Shown: one piece after another, positions 17,462-26,228 of the stretch | Layout: the number at the start of each line of letters is the position of its first letter | How positions within the stretch are numbered: position 1 is the first letter of the stretch | NCBI RefSeq assembly: GCF_003318255.1 | Contig: NZ_QOCF01000014.1 | Span: 62,001 to 126,000 of the forward strand | DNA: 64,000 nt | DNA from: Ruegeria sp. A3M17 | GTDB lineage: Bacteria > Pseudomonadota > Alphaproteobacteria > Rhodobacterales > Rhodobacteraceae | Reading direction: 5' to 3' | Made by a program: the position numbers and the translations under genes | Notes under the pieces: model-generated | What the model was told of the DNA's origin: nothing | The model's database searches: none | Seen by the model: the letters and a program-made list of their open reading frames with translations, nothing else

Positions 17462-18730
17462 TTAGTGGAAAACTGCGTCTGGGTTGTCCAGGCTGTCCGA
17501 ACCTTCGAAGGCGATTTGGTCAAGTTCCAAGACGGTCACAATGCGTTCGATCGTCTTGGTCTGGTCGACCAGGCCGTTAACGCCGCCCATTATCAGCACT
17601 TCGCCGCCTTCGTTGCCGCGTTCCAGCATCTGGTCGTAGGCAAATCCGGCCTCTGCGGTTGATTTAAGACGTCCCAGCGCCTGCATGGTGTTGGCCAGTT
17701 TCACCTTCATCTCGGCGTCCAGAGAGGGGTCGCTGGCGATCACCAGATCAGACAAGGATGCGCCGCTGACCGGGGTGCCGTCGATACGGGTGTAGCTGCC
17801 GAGATAGACGTTCTGAACACCCAGCCCATCATAATAATGGCTGTTATGGGTGTTGTCCGAAAAACAATCATGCTCCTCCTCGGGGTCATTCAGCATCAGG
17901 CCAAGGCGCATACGTTCACCCGCCTGCTCACCGTATGACAGCGAGCCCATGCCGGTCAGAATGGCGCTGACGCCTGCGGTTTCGTCGGCAGTCAGGGCTG
18001 CGCGTGCTTCGCCACCTTCGGCCCACTGCGCGGCCATCCATTCCAGATCGCTGACCAGCAGGTCAGTCGCAGCGCTAAGGTATTGTGCACGGCGGTCGCA
18101 ATTGCCGCCCGAACAGTCGTCACCCTGAACGTAATCGGTATACGGACGGTTGCCTGCGCCCGCGCCATGGCCGTTCAGATCCTGGCCCCACAGCAGAAAT
18201 TCGACAGCGTGGTAGCCTGTGGCAACGTTTGCTTCGATCCCGTCGGCTTCGTGCAGGGTTTCGCCCAGCAATTCCGGGGTGATTTCGCTGGCGTCGATGG
18301 TTTTGCCCGACAGCTCAAAGCTAGGGTTGGCGATGACATTCAGAGCGGCGAATTCGTTCTCGTCAGTCGGACCGCCATAGGCTGCTTCCACATAGTCGAT
18401 TAGCCCTTCGTCCAGCGGCCATGCGTTTACCTTGCCTTCCCAGTCGTCAACAATCGCGTTGCCGAAACGGTAAACTTCGGTTTGCTGGTAAGGAACACGT
18501 GCAGAAATCCATGCGGCGCGTGCCGCGTTCAGTGTGGCGTCTGACGGATCAGCGATCAGCGCGTTTACGGCGGCCTGCAGCGACTTTGCCGCGATCAGGC
18601 TGTCGTCATATTTGGCTTCGGCGATGTTTGCGTAGGTGGTCAGAACGTCGATCTTCGTGGGGGCATCGGCAAATGCTGCAGTCGCGATCCCAAGGGTCAA
18701 GACGCTGGTGGCGGCAAAAAATTTGGTCAT
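17462..18730 (-). CDS. Imelysin-family (peptidase M75) iron-regulated protein
   Basis: A 422-residue protein with signal peptide MTKFFAATSVLTLGIATAAFA. The imelysin GxHxxE motif is intact (G172, H174, E177 in GYHAVEFLLWG), and a second similar half follows, as in IrpA-type proteins. These proteins are periplasmic or outer-membrane-associated and needed for growth in low iron; the peptidase label is historical. It is the first gene of the locus, with an operator-like repeat 68 bp upstream. Confidence 0.9.
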   Translation of the reverse strand: MTKFFAATSVLTLGIATAAFADAPTKIDVLTTYANIAEAKYDDSLIAAKSLQAAVNALIADPSDATLNAARAAWISARVPYQQTEVYRFGNAIVDDWEGKVNAWPLDEGLIDYVEAAYGGPTDENEFAALNVIANPSFELSGKTIDASEITPELLGETLHEADGIEANVATGYHAVEFLLWGQDLNGHGAGAGNRPYTDYVQGDDCSGGNCDRRAQYLSAATDLLVSDLEWMAAQWAEGGEARAALTADETAGVSAILTGMGSLSYGEQAGERMRLGLMLNDPEEEHDCFSDNTHNSHYYDGLGVQNVYLGSYTRIDGTPVSGASLSDLVIASDPSLDAEMKVKLANTMQALGRLKSTAEAGFAYDQMLERGNEGGEVLIMGGVNGLVDQTKTIERIVTVLELDQIAFEGSDSLDNPDAVFH

Positions 18731-18797
18731 GGAGGTGACACTTTCCTGTCAGAAAAAACTCACTAGCGCCGCCTCAGCGACGCGCATGCGCCAAAAG

Positions 18798-18814
18798 CTG
18801 AGTGATTTAGTAAG
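18798..18814. promoter_or_regulatory. Second copy of the iron-locus operator-like sequence
   Basis: CTGAGTGATTTAGTAAG matches the bfd upstream dyad (CTTACTGTATTAGTAAG) in one full half-site and the spacing, and both are followed by TTAA. It sits upstream of the imelysin gene. On the minus strand an adjacent TTGACT could serve as a -35 hexamer, so binding would block transcription. Confidence 0.5.
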
Positions 18815-18962
18815 TTAAGTCAACCTGAGTCTTATTGTCGGAAATAAATGTCGCACCCTTTACCCATAATTAGCGGGGTAGGTGGACCGAAGCCGCGATT
18901 GCACGGGGTTTTAATCACACTAGAATGGTTCACGTGATTCTTTGGTGGGTGGTGCCTTGTTT

Positions 18963-19490
18963 ATGAAATGTGCGGCCATTGCTTTGATACTGACGCCGGC
19001 GATTGTTTTATCGCAGGTGCAGGGCCCTGCCCATGAACATGGTACGGGATATGTGGATATCGCCTTTTCTGATCAGGCATTTACTTTGTCCCTCAACGTG
19101 CCATCTGCGGACATCATCGATTTTGCAGGCCCGGCCGAAACCGATGACGATCGTGCGCAGGTGGCGGTTGCGGTCTCAGACCTGTCTAAACCTTTGGGCT
19201 TGTTTGTGCTGCCGGAAGAGGCCGGATGCGTTACCGCGTCGGCCAATGTCACCCTTACGGGTGAGGGATTGGGGCAGGACAATACCAACGAGTCTGCTGA
19301 TCAAGATCAACATAGCGACTTTCTGGCCGACTACCTGATTCAGTGCCAGGATATTACAGCGTTGGTTAGTATTCGGTTTGCGTATTTCGAGCGGTTCGAA
19401 AATGCCCAGAAGTTGATCTTGCAGGTGACCCGATCCGGTCAATCCCGAACGTATGAGATAACTCGGAACCAACCGGATCTGGCAATGTGA
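18963..19490 (+). CDS. DUF2796 (ZrgA-type) periplasmic metal-binding protein
   Basis: A 175-residue protein, started at ATG 18963 because the signal peptide MKCAAIALILTPAIVLS begins there. After the signal comes HEHGTGYVDIAF, the N-terminal His motif of DUF2796 proteins, and a mid-protein Asp/His-rich stretch (SADQDQHSDF) of the kind seen in ZrgA zinc proteins. These are usually linked to zinc ABC transporters, but none is adjacent here. A role in zinc capture is inferred. Confidence 0.75.
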   Translation: MKCAAIALILTPAIVLSQVQGPAHEHGTGYVDIAFSDQAFTLSLNVPSADIIDFAGPAETDDDRAQVAVAVSDLSKPLGLFVLPEEAGCVTASANVTLTGEGLGQDNTNESADQDQHSDFLADYLIQCQDITALVSIRFAYFERFENAQKLILQVTRSGQSRTYEITRNQPDLAM

Positions 19491-19496
19491 AATGCC

Positions 19497-19525
19497 AAAA
19501 CGCGGGCCATAACCGTCAGCCCGCG
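19497..19525 (-). terminator. Rho-independent terminator of the SHMT-like gene
   Basis: CGCGGGC and GCCCGCG form a 7-bp stem with an 11-nt loop, followed on the minus strand by TTTTGGCATT. It lies 72 bp after the SHMT-like stop and also just after the convergent DUF2796 gene, so it may serve both. Confidence 0.6.
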
Positions 19526-19596
19526 CCCATATACGATGCACAAGGCCCAAACATGCGGGCGTGGCGAAAGCGCCATGGACGGAACCCAACGTGCCG

Positions 19597-20904
19597 TCAG
19601 TGCACGAAATGCAGTTCTGAAAAACTCTCCCGCCACTCTGCGACCTCGGCGGCGATATCCGCGCCCGCCAATCCAGAGGTGATCAATGCCGCCAACCGAT
19701 CTGCGTCCTGCGACGTCATCCCCCATCTGACCAGTTCAGGCGTCCCGATCCGAAGGCCGTTCATGTCCCCCTTTACTTCGGACGCAGGCAGTCCAATTCC
19801 GCAAGCAAGAAATCCGGCGCGGCGCAGCGTTTTGGACGCGGCTTGCCCGCCGCCATAAGGTTCTGCCAACACAGCAAATTGGTGTGAGTTGGTAAAGCCT
19901 TCCCGACCGGTAAAGACGGGCACGCCACGGGCGTCCAACCGTTCCGCGAGCGCTTGTGCCATTGAGATCATTTCGGCCGCGTATTGTGTGCCAAAGTCGC
20001 GCCAGTCCAGCATTGTTACGGCCAACGCTGCGGACTTGGCCGCGTCGAAGTTTGCCGTCATGCCCGGAAAGGCGATCGCGTCGAGCTTTTGCGCAATCTC
20101 CGCGTCATTGGAGACGATCAAACCACCGGCGGGGCCGCCCAGACTTTTGTAAGTGCTCATCGTCATGATATGCGCGCCCTCGGCCAGTGGATTGCTCCAC
20201 GCTTTGCCTGCGATGATCCCGCATTGGTGCGCAGCGTCGAACATGACCTTGGCCCCGATCTCATCAGCGACTTGCCGGACCTCTTTTACGGGATGTTCGA
20301 ACAGATTGAGGCTGCCCCCGATAGTGATCAGCTTGGGCCGTTCTTGCAGAGCCAATGCGCGTAGCTGATCCAGATTGACGGTATAACCGTCAGCATCCGT
20401 CGGCGCCTCGATCGTGCGCAGACCAAAGAGACCGGCACATCCCGCTAAGTGATGGGTCACGTGCCCACCGATCGAGGCTGGCGGCGCAATTATTGTATCG
20501 CCAGGTTTGCAGGTGGCCATAAAACCATAAAGGTTGGCAATCGCGCCCGACGGCACTCGGATTTCGGCGAATTGGGCATCAAAGACTTCGGCGCAGAGCT
20601 GGGCAGTGATCACTTCGATCTCTTCAATGGCCTCCAGCCCCATCTCATATTTGTCGCCGGGATAGCCCAGCGACGGTCGCGACCCGATGCCCGACGATAA
20701 CAGCGCCTCGGCCTTTGGGTTCATCACGTTGGTCGCGGGGTTTAGGTTGAAACACTCGTGCTCGTGGATCTCGCGGTTTCGGGTCGCGAGATCGTCGATC
20801 CGCTTGATCAGCTCATCAGACGTGGCCTGAGACGTCTTAGCGGCGATTTGTTGAACACGGGTTTCGCACTGATCCGGGACCCAGTTTCGGTGTGTGATTG
20901 TCAT
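19597..20904 (-). CDS. Serine hydroxymethyltransferase-like PLP enzyme
   Basis: A 435-residue fold-type I enzyme started at 20904, where the SHMT-like N-terminus begins; an open extension upstream runs antisense into the LysR gene. The motifs SRPSLGYPGDKY, MFDAAH (D223) and TMSTYKSLGGPAGG with PLP-lysine K253 are SHMT-like. It departs from housekeeping GlyA at the lysine motif (STYKSLGGP rather than THKTLRGPRGG). It may act on a modified amino acid such as 2-methylserine or a beta-hydroxy amino acid. It is divergent from a GcvA-type LysR, which probably controls it. Confidence 0.8.
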   Translation of the reverse strand: MTITHRNWVPDQCETRVQQIAAKTSQATSDELIKRIDDLATRNREIHEHECFNLNPATNVMNPKAEALLSSGIGSRPSLGYPGDKYEMGLEAIEEIEVITAQLCAEVFDAQFAEIRVPSGAIANLYGFMATCKPGDTIIAPPASIGGHVTHHLAGCAGLFGLRTIEAPTDADGYTVNLDQLRALALQERPKLITIGGSLNLFEHPVKEVRQVADEIGAKVMFDAAHQCGIIAGKAWSNPLAEGAHIMTMSTYKSLGGPAGGLIVSNDAEIAQKLDAIAFPGMTANFDAAKSAALAVTMLDWRDFGTQYAAEMISMAQALAERLDARGVPVFTGREGFTNSHQFAVLAEPYGGGQAASKTLRRAGFLACGIGLPASEVKGDMNGLRIGTPELVRWGMTSQDADRLAALITSGLAGADIAAEVAEWRESFSELHFVH

Positions 20905-21001
20905 GTCTGTGACCTCCTGCTTGTCACCAGATTGAACAAACGGGGCGACACCGCAAATCAGAATTGCTATTTCTTGGCGTAGAAAAACTGAGTCTAAAGC
21001 A

Positions 21002-21871
21002 ATGGCTGTTCTACCAAGACGCCCGAAAGGGCCGCCTCTTAACGCACTCCGCGCTTTTGAAGCTGCAGCAAGGCTGGGCAGTTTCGTTGCTGCGGCCGAA
21101 GAGCTGAGCGTCACGCCCGGCGCGATTTCGCAACACATCAAAGCGATTGAGGCTTGGGCAGACGTGCCGCTGTTCCGGCGAAACGCGCAAGGGGTTGAGC
21201 TGACCCCACCCGGGCGCGAGCTGGCCGGTGATTTCACCCTGGCTTTCGATCAGCTTGCGGCCGCAACGCAGAACCTGCGGAACCTGAGCCCGAGCGTTGA
21301 GATCCACATCGCCGCCCTGCCTTCGGTCGCGCAACTTTGGCTGCCGGCGCGCTTGGGGCGTATCCGAAACGTTCGGCCGGCTCTGAAGTTCTCGGTAACG
21401 GCCATGGAAACGACACCTCGCCTGTCGCGTGATCTGTTTGATCTTTCGGTCTTCATTGCCGAACCTGATGGGGCCGCTGATCAAATTGTAATCGCGGAGG
21501 ACGTCATTTTCCCGGTTTGCGCGCCAGAACTGGTCGAGAGTTTCGACTTTGAATCCACGCCGCTGCTGCACGATCAGACATGGCATGATGATTGGCGGCG
21601 TTGGTCCGAGGAGACGGGGACAATTATCAGAGACCCTACCAAAGGGCCGAAACATTCGCTTTATGGTCTTGCGGTTGAAGAGGCCAAGTCCGGGGCTGGT
21701 GCATTGATGGCGCATGGATGCTTGATCGGGCCTGCGCTGAAGGCCGGGAATTTGGTGCGTGTATCGGCGCAGGCCTGCGAAACAGGTCGGGCGTTGGTAA
21801 TAAACCTTCCGCATCCATCGAGGCGACGCGCGGAGCTTGTTGAGATAGTTGAACTGTTGAGGGGAGATTAG
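21002..21871 (+). CDS. LysR-family regulator, GcvA type
   Basis: A 289-residue protein. The N-terminal HTH block PLNALRAFEAAARLGSFVAAAEELSVTPGAISQHIKAIE is typical of the GcvA subgroup. It is divergent from the SHMT-like gene across a 97-bp gap. GcvA-type regulators often sit beside amino-acid and one-carbon genes, so control of the SHMT-like enzyme is likely. Confidence 0.92.
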   Translation: MAVLPRRPKGPPLNALRAFEAAARLGSFVAAAEELSVTPGAISQHIKAIEAWADVPLFRRNAQGVELTPPGRELAGDFTLAFDQLAAATQNLRNLSPSVEIHIAALPSVAQLWLPARLGRIRNVRPALKFSVTAMETTPRLSRDLFDLSVFIAEPDGAADQIVIAEDVIFPVCAPELVESFDFESTPLLHDQTWHDDWRRWSEETGTIIRDPTKGPKHSLYGLAVEEAKSGAGALMAHGCLIGPALKAGNLVRVSAQACETGRALVINLPHPSRRRAELVEIVELLRGD

Positions 21872-22087
21872 CGGCGACGGGGGCGATGACTACTGGCCTT
21901 AAAAAGCAACTGAACCTTGCGAGGATAGTGTCGGAGAGAATTTGAGACCTCGGCCAGGCAAGATCCGACCAACGAGATTCCTGAGTTGGAACTGATACGC
22001 CGGGATGCAGCCCATTTCAGTCACAGCGACAAGATCACAAGAGGCATTTGCGCTTGTGATTCCGACGTTTCGATTTGAATGGGGTTT

Positions 22088-22132
22088 TGGTAGCGGAGGA
22101 GGGACTTGAACCCCCGACACGCGGATTATGAT
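22088..22132. repeat. Left attachment repeat (partial tRNA-Met 3' end)
   Basis: Forty-five bases identical to 38220-38264, covering CCA, acceptor 3' strand, T-arm, variable loop and the 3' side of the anticodon arm of tRNA-Met on the minus strand. Similarity stops at the anticodon stem, so this copy is not a functional tRNA. It marks the left end of the island. Confidence 0.92.
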
Positions 22133-22195
22133 CGCGCATATCAAAGTGTTGTTTTTGCATTTATTATTAAGACAATAGGTGATGTGCGATATTCA

Positions 22196-22217
22196 TTTTC
22201 CACTCTATTTTCCACTC
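22196..22217. repeat. Paired TTTTCCACTC repeats at left end (candidate integrase arm sites)
   Basis: TTTTCCACTC occurs at 22196-22205 and 22208-22217, just inside the left repeat and overlapping the end of the integrase gene. The same decamer pair occurs near the right end at 38070-38090. Paired short repeats beside att cores are typical arm-binding sites of tyrosine integrases. Confidence 0.5.
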
Positions 22218-23408
22218 CTATACGGCGATTTTCTCCATCAACGCCGCGTCAGCGGCCCTATCTTCCATCAAATGCCCGTATTGCTTGACGGTGTATGCGG
22301 GGTCATGATGGCCCATCCAAACCTGCAACCGCTTAAGGTCGACGTTGGCTGCAATGAGGCGCGATGCGTAGCTATGGCGCAAAGCGTGAAAGCCTAGCTC
22401 TCTTACCGGGACCAGCTCATTTTCTTCATCAGCCGCCATCTCATTGGCTTTGGCAAGGAGCGGTTTCCACATCCGGTTGTAAAGGTTCCTCAGTTCGAGC
22501 GGATCACCGTTACGGGTCGAGAAAACTAGGTTGCGGTCATGCGCTCGCATCGCCTCCTGCATGGGTGTCACCAGTTCGGGCACTAGGGGAATGTCGCGGA
22601 TGCCGTCCCGCGTTTTCGGATACTCGATTTCTCCACTCTCAGTAGCCTTTTGACGAATGCTGATTAGGTTTTGGTTGTGCAAGAATCCAACGCGAGGGAA
22701 GCCCCGCGCTTCCGAAATCCGAGCGCCGGTATACGCAAGGAAGTAAGCAAGTGCGCGGTATGCCACCCATGCTTTTCGGCGTTGTTTCTGCTTGTCCTGC
22801 GCCAGCGCGTCAGCGGCTCGCAGCAGTGAGCGCACTTCGTCGGTCGTGAATACTTGGTCGGTCTTTCTTATGCGTTCTTGCATCTTGTTTGAGCGGCTCG
22901 TGACAACCTTTAATTTTTGCCCCGGTGCGCCTTTGATAAGGCTCTGCTCCTCTGCATAGCTCATCACCGCCTTGCACAAGCGGAACGCCTCAGATGCAGC
23001 GCGGGTCGAATTGGTATTCATGACGCAGTAGTCACGCACGTTTCGCATCCATTCGTCATTCACTTCACCAATCCGGTGCTTCTGCAAAACGAATGCGGAA
23101 TAAGTAAGATAGCGCTTATATGTGCGGTTGGTTTGTTCTCCAATAGGGTCACTACCGTCAGTAGGTTCAATCAAGCTAAGGCGGTACTCGCGAGCGACTT
23201 CGACGTAAGTTTTGTCACTCCCATAAATATCAAGTTCCCGTGCGGGGTCTGTTCCGGCTGTCTCTAGGAACTTTGTCGCATCCCGCTTCCTGTCGAAAAT
23301 CTTCTCTTTCTTCTTGGTGCCTTCCTTCCAACGGGCGACATAAACCTTGCGCCTTGTGTCGCCCTTGGACTTCACCATTTTCGTAGTTATGTGGCTCATC
23401 ATATCCAC
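22218..23408 (-). CDS. Tyrosine-type integrase of the island
   Basis: A 396-residue phage-type tyrosine recombinase. The catalytic set is visible: R230 in TGARISE, a lysine (K265) in YPKTRDG, H341-x-x-R344 in HALRHSYAS, H367 in GHH, and nucleophile Y377 in KQYGHL. An N-terminal arm-binding domain (Arg/Lys-rich, residues 10-50) and a core-binding domain precede it. It is next to the left repeat and read outward toward it, and most likely performs integration and excision at tRNA-Met. The start could be Met1, Met3 or Met4. Confidence 0.95.
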   Translation of the reverse strand: MDMMSHITTKMVKSKGDTRRKVYVARWKEGTKKKEKIFDRKRDATKFLETAGTDPARELDIYGSDKTYVEVAREYRLSLIEPTDGSDPIGEQTNRTYKRYLTYSAFVLQKHRIGEVNDEWMRNVRDYCVMNTNSTRAASEAFRLCKAVMSYAEEQSLIKGAPGQKLKVVTSRSNKMQERIRKTDQVFTTDEVRSLLRAADALAQDKQKQRRKAWVAYRALAYFLAYTGARISEARGFPRVGFLHNQNLISIRQKATESGEIEYPKTRDGIRDIPLVPELVTPMQEAMRAHDRNLVFSTRNGDPLELRNLYNRMWKPLLAKANEMAADEENELVPVRELGFHALRHSYASRLIAANVDLKRLQVWMGHHDPAYTVKQYGHLMEDRAADAALMEKIAV

Positions 23409-23474
23409 TCCTGATTCCGCGTGTCGGAGTCACGGTTGCTCGAAACCCATGGAAAGGCAAGAAGCAGCAGTGTG

Positions 23475-23990
23475 TTAGCTTGGGTCACCATTAGCTTTGA
23501 AGCTGTTTACGCAGAGTTCATTGGTATATGCTGCAATAGGGTCTTTCTCGGAAAGCTCCACACATGCACGATAGACTTTACCGTTAACCAAAGCGACGTT
23601 AGCGGCCTTCCTGGCTTCGTCAGCAGCTTTAAGTGTATCTCTCCGACGCTGTTCTTCGCGCTTTTCCTTTTCCAATCGAGCTTCCTTTTGGAGCATGGTT
23701 TCTTTCTCAACATATGTTGAGACTGCATAGGTGCCGCTGCTAGATAAGAACTTCGCCTCTTTACCAAGGTGGTCTGAATAGCAGGTGATTGCGTCATGAC
23801 TCGCGAAGAGCTCAGAATATTGTTCCCGCGTTCCCCATTTGCGCGAAAGGTCTCTCAACAGTTTACCGCTACTGCCAGCAGTGCAGCTACCAATGGCGTC
23901 CTCAATTTGTTGCCTAACGGCATCTGATTGAGCGGTGGCGGTCGTGGCAAAAACTAACGCCGCGATGGTGAAGGTCGAAGTGAATCTCAT
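23475..23990 (-). CDS. Secreted coiled-coil protein of unknown function
   Basis: A 171-residue protein with a signal peptide (MRFTSTFTIAALVFATTATA). Residues about 95-130 are rich in Lys, Glu and Arg (KETMLQKEARLEKEKREEQ) and should form a coiled coil. Four cysteines (SCTAG, ITCYSD, RACVEL, ELCVNS) could form two disulphides in the periplasm. I do not recognise a family. It lies between the integrase and another unknown minus-strand gene and may be cargo. Confidence 0.7.
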   Translation of the reverse strand: MRFTSTFTIAALVFATTATAQSDAVRQQIEDAIGSCTAGSSGKLLRDLSRKWGTREQYSELFASHDAITCYSDHLGKEAKFLSSSGTYAVSTYVEKETMLQKEARLEKEKREEQRRRDTLKAADEARKAANVALVNGKVYRACVELSEKDPIAAYTNELCVNSFKANGDPS

Positions 23991-24086
23991 GTGCTACTCT
24001 GTTATTGTTTGGTGGAATTGTTGACGCCTCTGGTGACAGGTGGCCAAGCTAACATCTTCAAAGGATTGTAGATTTTGGTTAACATT

Positions 24087-24701
24087 TTAGCAGCGATTTT
24101 GAATTCGCTCATCTAACTGCATAAATTGGCCTTCGTGACCTAGTATGTATTTTAGGTCAAAGGTGTTATTACGAGCGCTCATCATCTCATCCCGAGAGAA
24201 CCGCTCGTTTGATACTGTCTGAGTTTCGTTCCGCGCATAATCAAAAAGGCTATTTACGTATGCTAGGAGCAGCACGATGTCATAGAGCAACCCAGTGTCA
24301 TTTTGTGGATTATCGTTACCTTGCATCCGGGCCCTCTGGACTTGGTACCATGATACAAGTTCAAAAGACCTTGCTGACGCATCATCATCAATGTGCTCGA
24401 TTACTTGCTTCAGTGTTTCAATTGATGAGGTCGGTGCATCGGGTCTTTCGTCGGTCTGTCCTGTAAGAAATCTACCTACTTCACGCACGTATCCACTGAT
24501 TCCACTAAGGGCATCCGGCATTCGTGCTCGCGCAGCCATTTTCTTTCGGCTTAGTTGGTTCCGGTGCCGCTTCTTTTCGCTGGCAGCCTGACAGAGCATG
24601 ACAAGGATTGTCACCATGGCCGCGAAGAGCGCAAGTAAGGCCCCCACTAGGGTCTGCCAGTCTTTGAGAAACAGATATAATTCACACCAAGAGTAGTTCA
24701 T
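24087..24701 (-). CDS. Membrane-anchored protein of unknown function
   Basis: A 204-residue protein with one N-terminal membrane segment (about residues 17-38: TLVGALLALFAAMVTILVML), then a basic stretch (KKRHRNQLSRKK) and a long soluble helical domain, probably cytoplasmic. No known motif is seen. A single-span protein with an internal domain on a mobile element could be an exclusion or abortive-infection protein, but nothing here demonstrates that. Confidence 0.6.
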   Translation of the reverse strand: MNYSWCELYLFLKDWQTLVGALLALFAAMVTILVMLCQAASEKKRHRNQLSRKKMAARARMPDALSGISGYVREVGRFLTGQTDERPDAPTSSIETLKQVIEHIDDDASARSFELVSWYQVQRARMQGNDNPQNDTGLLYDIVLLLAYVNSLFDYARNETQTVSNERFSRDEMMSARNNTFDLKYILGHEGQFMQLDERIQNRC

Positions 24702-24901
24702 GATTACCTAATTCTTAGAATTGGGGATTTCAGTTTGGCATTCGCCTTCGACACGCTTGTTTCAAAGTTCGTTGGTGTGTTCCAGCGGTTGAGTAAAGCT
24801 ATCAATCCGACAGTTTAATGGTGTGGTGAATATGCCGATGTGCCCGCGTTAGCGGGCCTCTCTTTGCCTCCCAAATCCGTGACCCGTTTTTTGCGGTGAT
24901 T

Positions 24902-24930
24902 TTGACGCAATCCCAAAAATATGATAGCTT
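24902..24930 (+). promoter_or_regulatory. Candidate promoter of the island's rightward operon
   Basis: TTGACG (24902-24907) and TAGCTT (24925-24930) are 17 bp apart in AT-rich sequence, about 60 bp before the first rightward gene. The 290-bp gap 24702-24991 also holds a short palindromic stem (GCCCGC GTTA GCGGGC) at 24842-24857. Confidence 0.5.
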
Positions 24931-24991
24931 TAATCTATAAAGGCAGGAATGCCGGAAGAAAAATAATCTCTATTTGTGAGTAGGTTAAAAA

Positions 24992-25504
24992 GTGCTGACT
25001 GTATGTCAATCCGACATGGTCAACGCACTCGGGCGGTCTCAGAACACTATTACTACCCGAGTGCGTGGCCTCGAATATTCCCACGGACAAAATGGTGCGC
25101 GGCTTTATCGCCTAGCGGACGTATTGCCGACAATCAAACCAAAGGAACGGCAACACGTTCCAGCACTCTTTGAGCTGGCCGATGACGACGGTGAAGAGCT
25201 TTGGGTAGGTGACAATGCCGTGCCTCGCGCACGCCGTCTCGAAGGGTGGTTGAAGGGTGGACAGGTTGAACGCCTGTTTGGGGCGCGAGTGGCGTTTACC
25301 AACGCGCTGGCCGCGTCTGTCCAGTCCTCCGTGCTCTTTGAGCACCTTGAGGCCTTGCGCCTGAAACTGATCCTGACGGACCCGGTTTTGAAATGGACCG
25401 TACTTGGTGACGGGGATGCGTTGCCGCCGTTTGAGCAATGGGCTGTGCCGTACGCAATTACGAACGCACGATATGAAAACTTGAATGAAAAGGAGGCCGC
25501 ATAA
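24992..25504 (+). CDS. HTH-type DNA-binding protein, first gene of the island operon
   Basis: A 170-residue protein, probably starting at GTG 24992 (GAGTAGG 7-8 nt upstream); ATG 25016 is the alternative. The N-terminus (SDMVNALGRSQNTITTRVRGLE ... NGARLYRLADVLPTI) looks like a MerR/Nu1-type winged helix in which an HTH is followed by a wing, as in excisionases and phage DNA-packaging small proteins. The rest is helical without a clear family. As the first gene of the rightward operon, a regulator or excisionase role is likely. Confidence 0.6.
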   Translation: MLTVCQSDMVNALGRSQNTITTRVRGLEYSHGQNGARLYRLADVLPTIKPKERQHVPALFELADDDGEELWVGDNAVPRARRLEGWLKGGQVERLFGARVAFTNALAASVQSSVLFEHLEALRLKLILTDPVLKWTVLGDGDALPPFEQWAVPYAITNARYENLNEKEAA

Positions 25505-25977
25505 TGGATGACGGTGAAAACTTCCGGGGCATTGTGGCCTCTGACGACAAATTGAAAGCCCGCTGGGAAGCAGTCAGTGACAAGATCATGTCAGACGCTT
25601 CGCGCTTGCTGGGCGTAGAGCTGAGCCGCGTAGATGTCGTGGCGATGCCCTCAGCGCGTATTGCAACTCTTACAGATGCGGCGCTTTCTGAATCCTATTT
25701 GGACGAAATAAAGCAGCTTGAAGCCGCTCTAGAGCAAGTACGCAAAAATGAAATGCGTGAAGCGTTGGAATCAGGTGAAGAAGAGGCCCACGCCGAGTTG
25801 AACCGACTCTCTCCGACCGAACGTATGAGCAAAGCAAGGGAACTCGGTCTCACTGGTGCAGCGCCTGCGACTGAGCCTTCTAGCATCGCCGACGAAGCCG
25901 TTTTGCTTAAACGCCTCCTCACCTTGCCGCCGACCGAGCGCCTTAGCAAAGGACGAGCATGGGGGCTGATCAAATGA
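25504..25977 (+). CDS. Unknown acidic helical protein with an internal repeat
   Basis: A 157-residue protein overlapping the upstream stop by 1 bp (TAATG). A coiled-coil-like segment (about 62-100) precedes two copies of an 18-residue unit, residues 99-116 and 138-155, sharing PTERxSKxRxxGL. The repeats are joined by an Ala/Pro/Thr-rich linker, suggesting two short binding modules. No family recognised. It is translationally coupled on both sides. Confidence 0.6.
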   Translation: MDDGENFRGIVASDDKLKARWEAVSDKIMSDASRLLGVELSRVDVVAMPSARIATLTDAALSESYLDEIKQLEAALEQVRKNEMREALESGEEEAHAELNRLSPTERMSKARELGLTGAAPATEPSSIADEAVLLKRLLTLPPTERLSKGRAWGLIK

Positions 25978-26228
25978 CGGCTCTTGCACAAATTGAATCG
26001 ATAGTACGTGCATCCGGTGGACCGGTTGCCCAGCACTTTGTTCGCGTCGGCAGCAACTACTATTGTCGGTTGGATTGCAGCACTATCAGCGCAGCGGAGT
26101 ACAACGCTTTGGTGGTGCGCATCACCCCGCACAGCGGGGACAATCTGACAACTGAAGAAAGGCAGCGAAGGAACCGGATTCTTAGTGCAGCCGCTCGTTC
26201 AGAGCATCTCGAAGAAAGGCGGCACTGA
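25974..26228 (+). CDS. Small unknown protein of the island operon
   Basis: An 84-residue protein whose ATG overlaps the previous stop (ATGA); an in-frame ATG at 25959 would overlap more. It contains one CRLDCS motif with two cysteines and a basic C-terminus (ERQRRNRILSAAARSEHLEERRH). No family recognised. Tight coupling to its neighbours is the main reason to call it a gene. Confidence 0.55.
   Translation: MTALAQIESIVRASGGPVAQHFVRVGSNYYCRLDCSTISAAEYNALVVRITPHSGDNLTTEERQRRNRILSAAARSEHLEERRH

Noticed and set aside
20905..21237. N-terminal extension of the SHMT-like enzyme
   Set aside because: The extension is antisense to the LysR gene and the SHMT N-terminus with a good start lies at 20904.
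22088..22132. A second tRNA-Met gene
   Set aside because: Similarity ends at the anticodon stem and the 5' half is missing; it is the displaced attachment copy.
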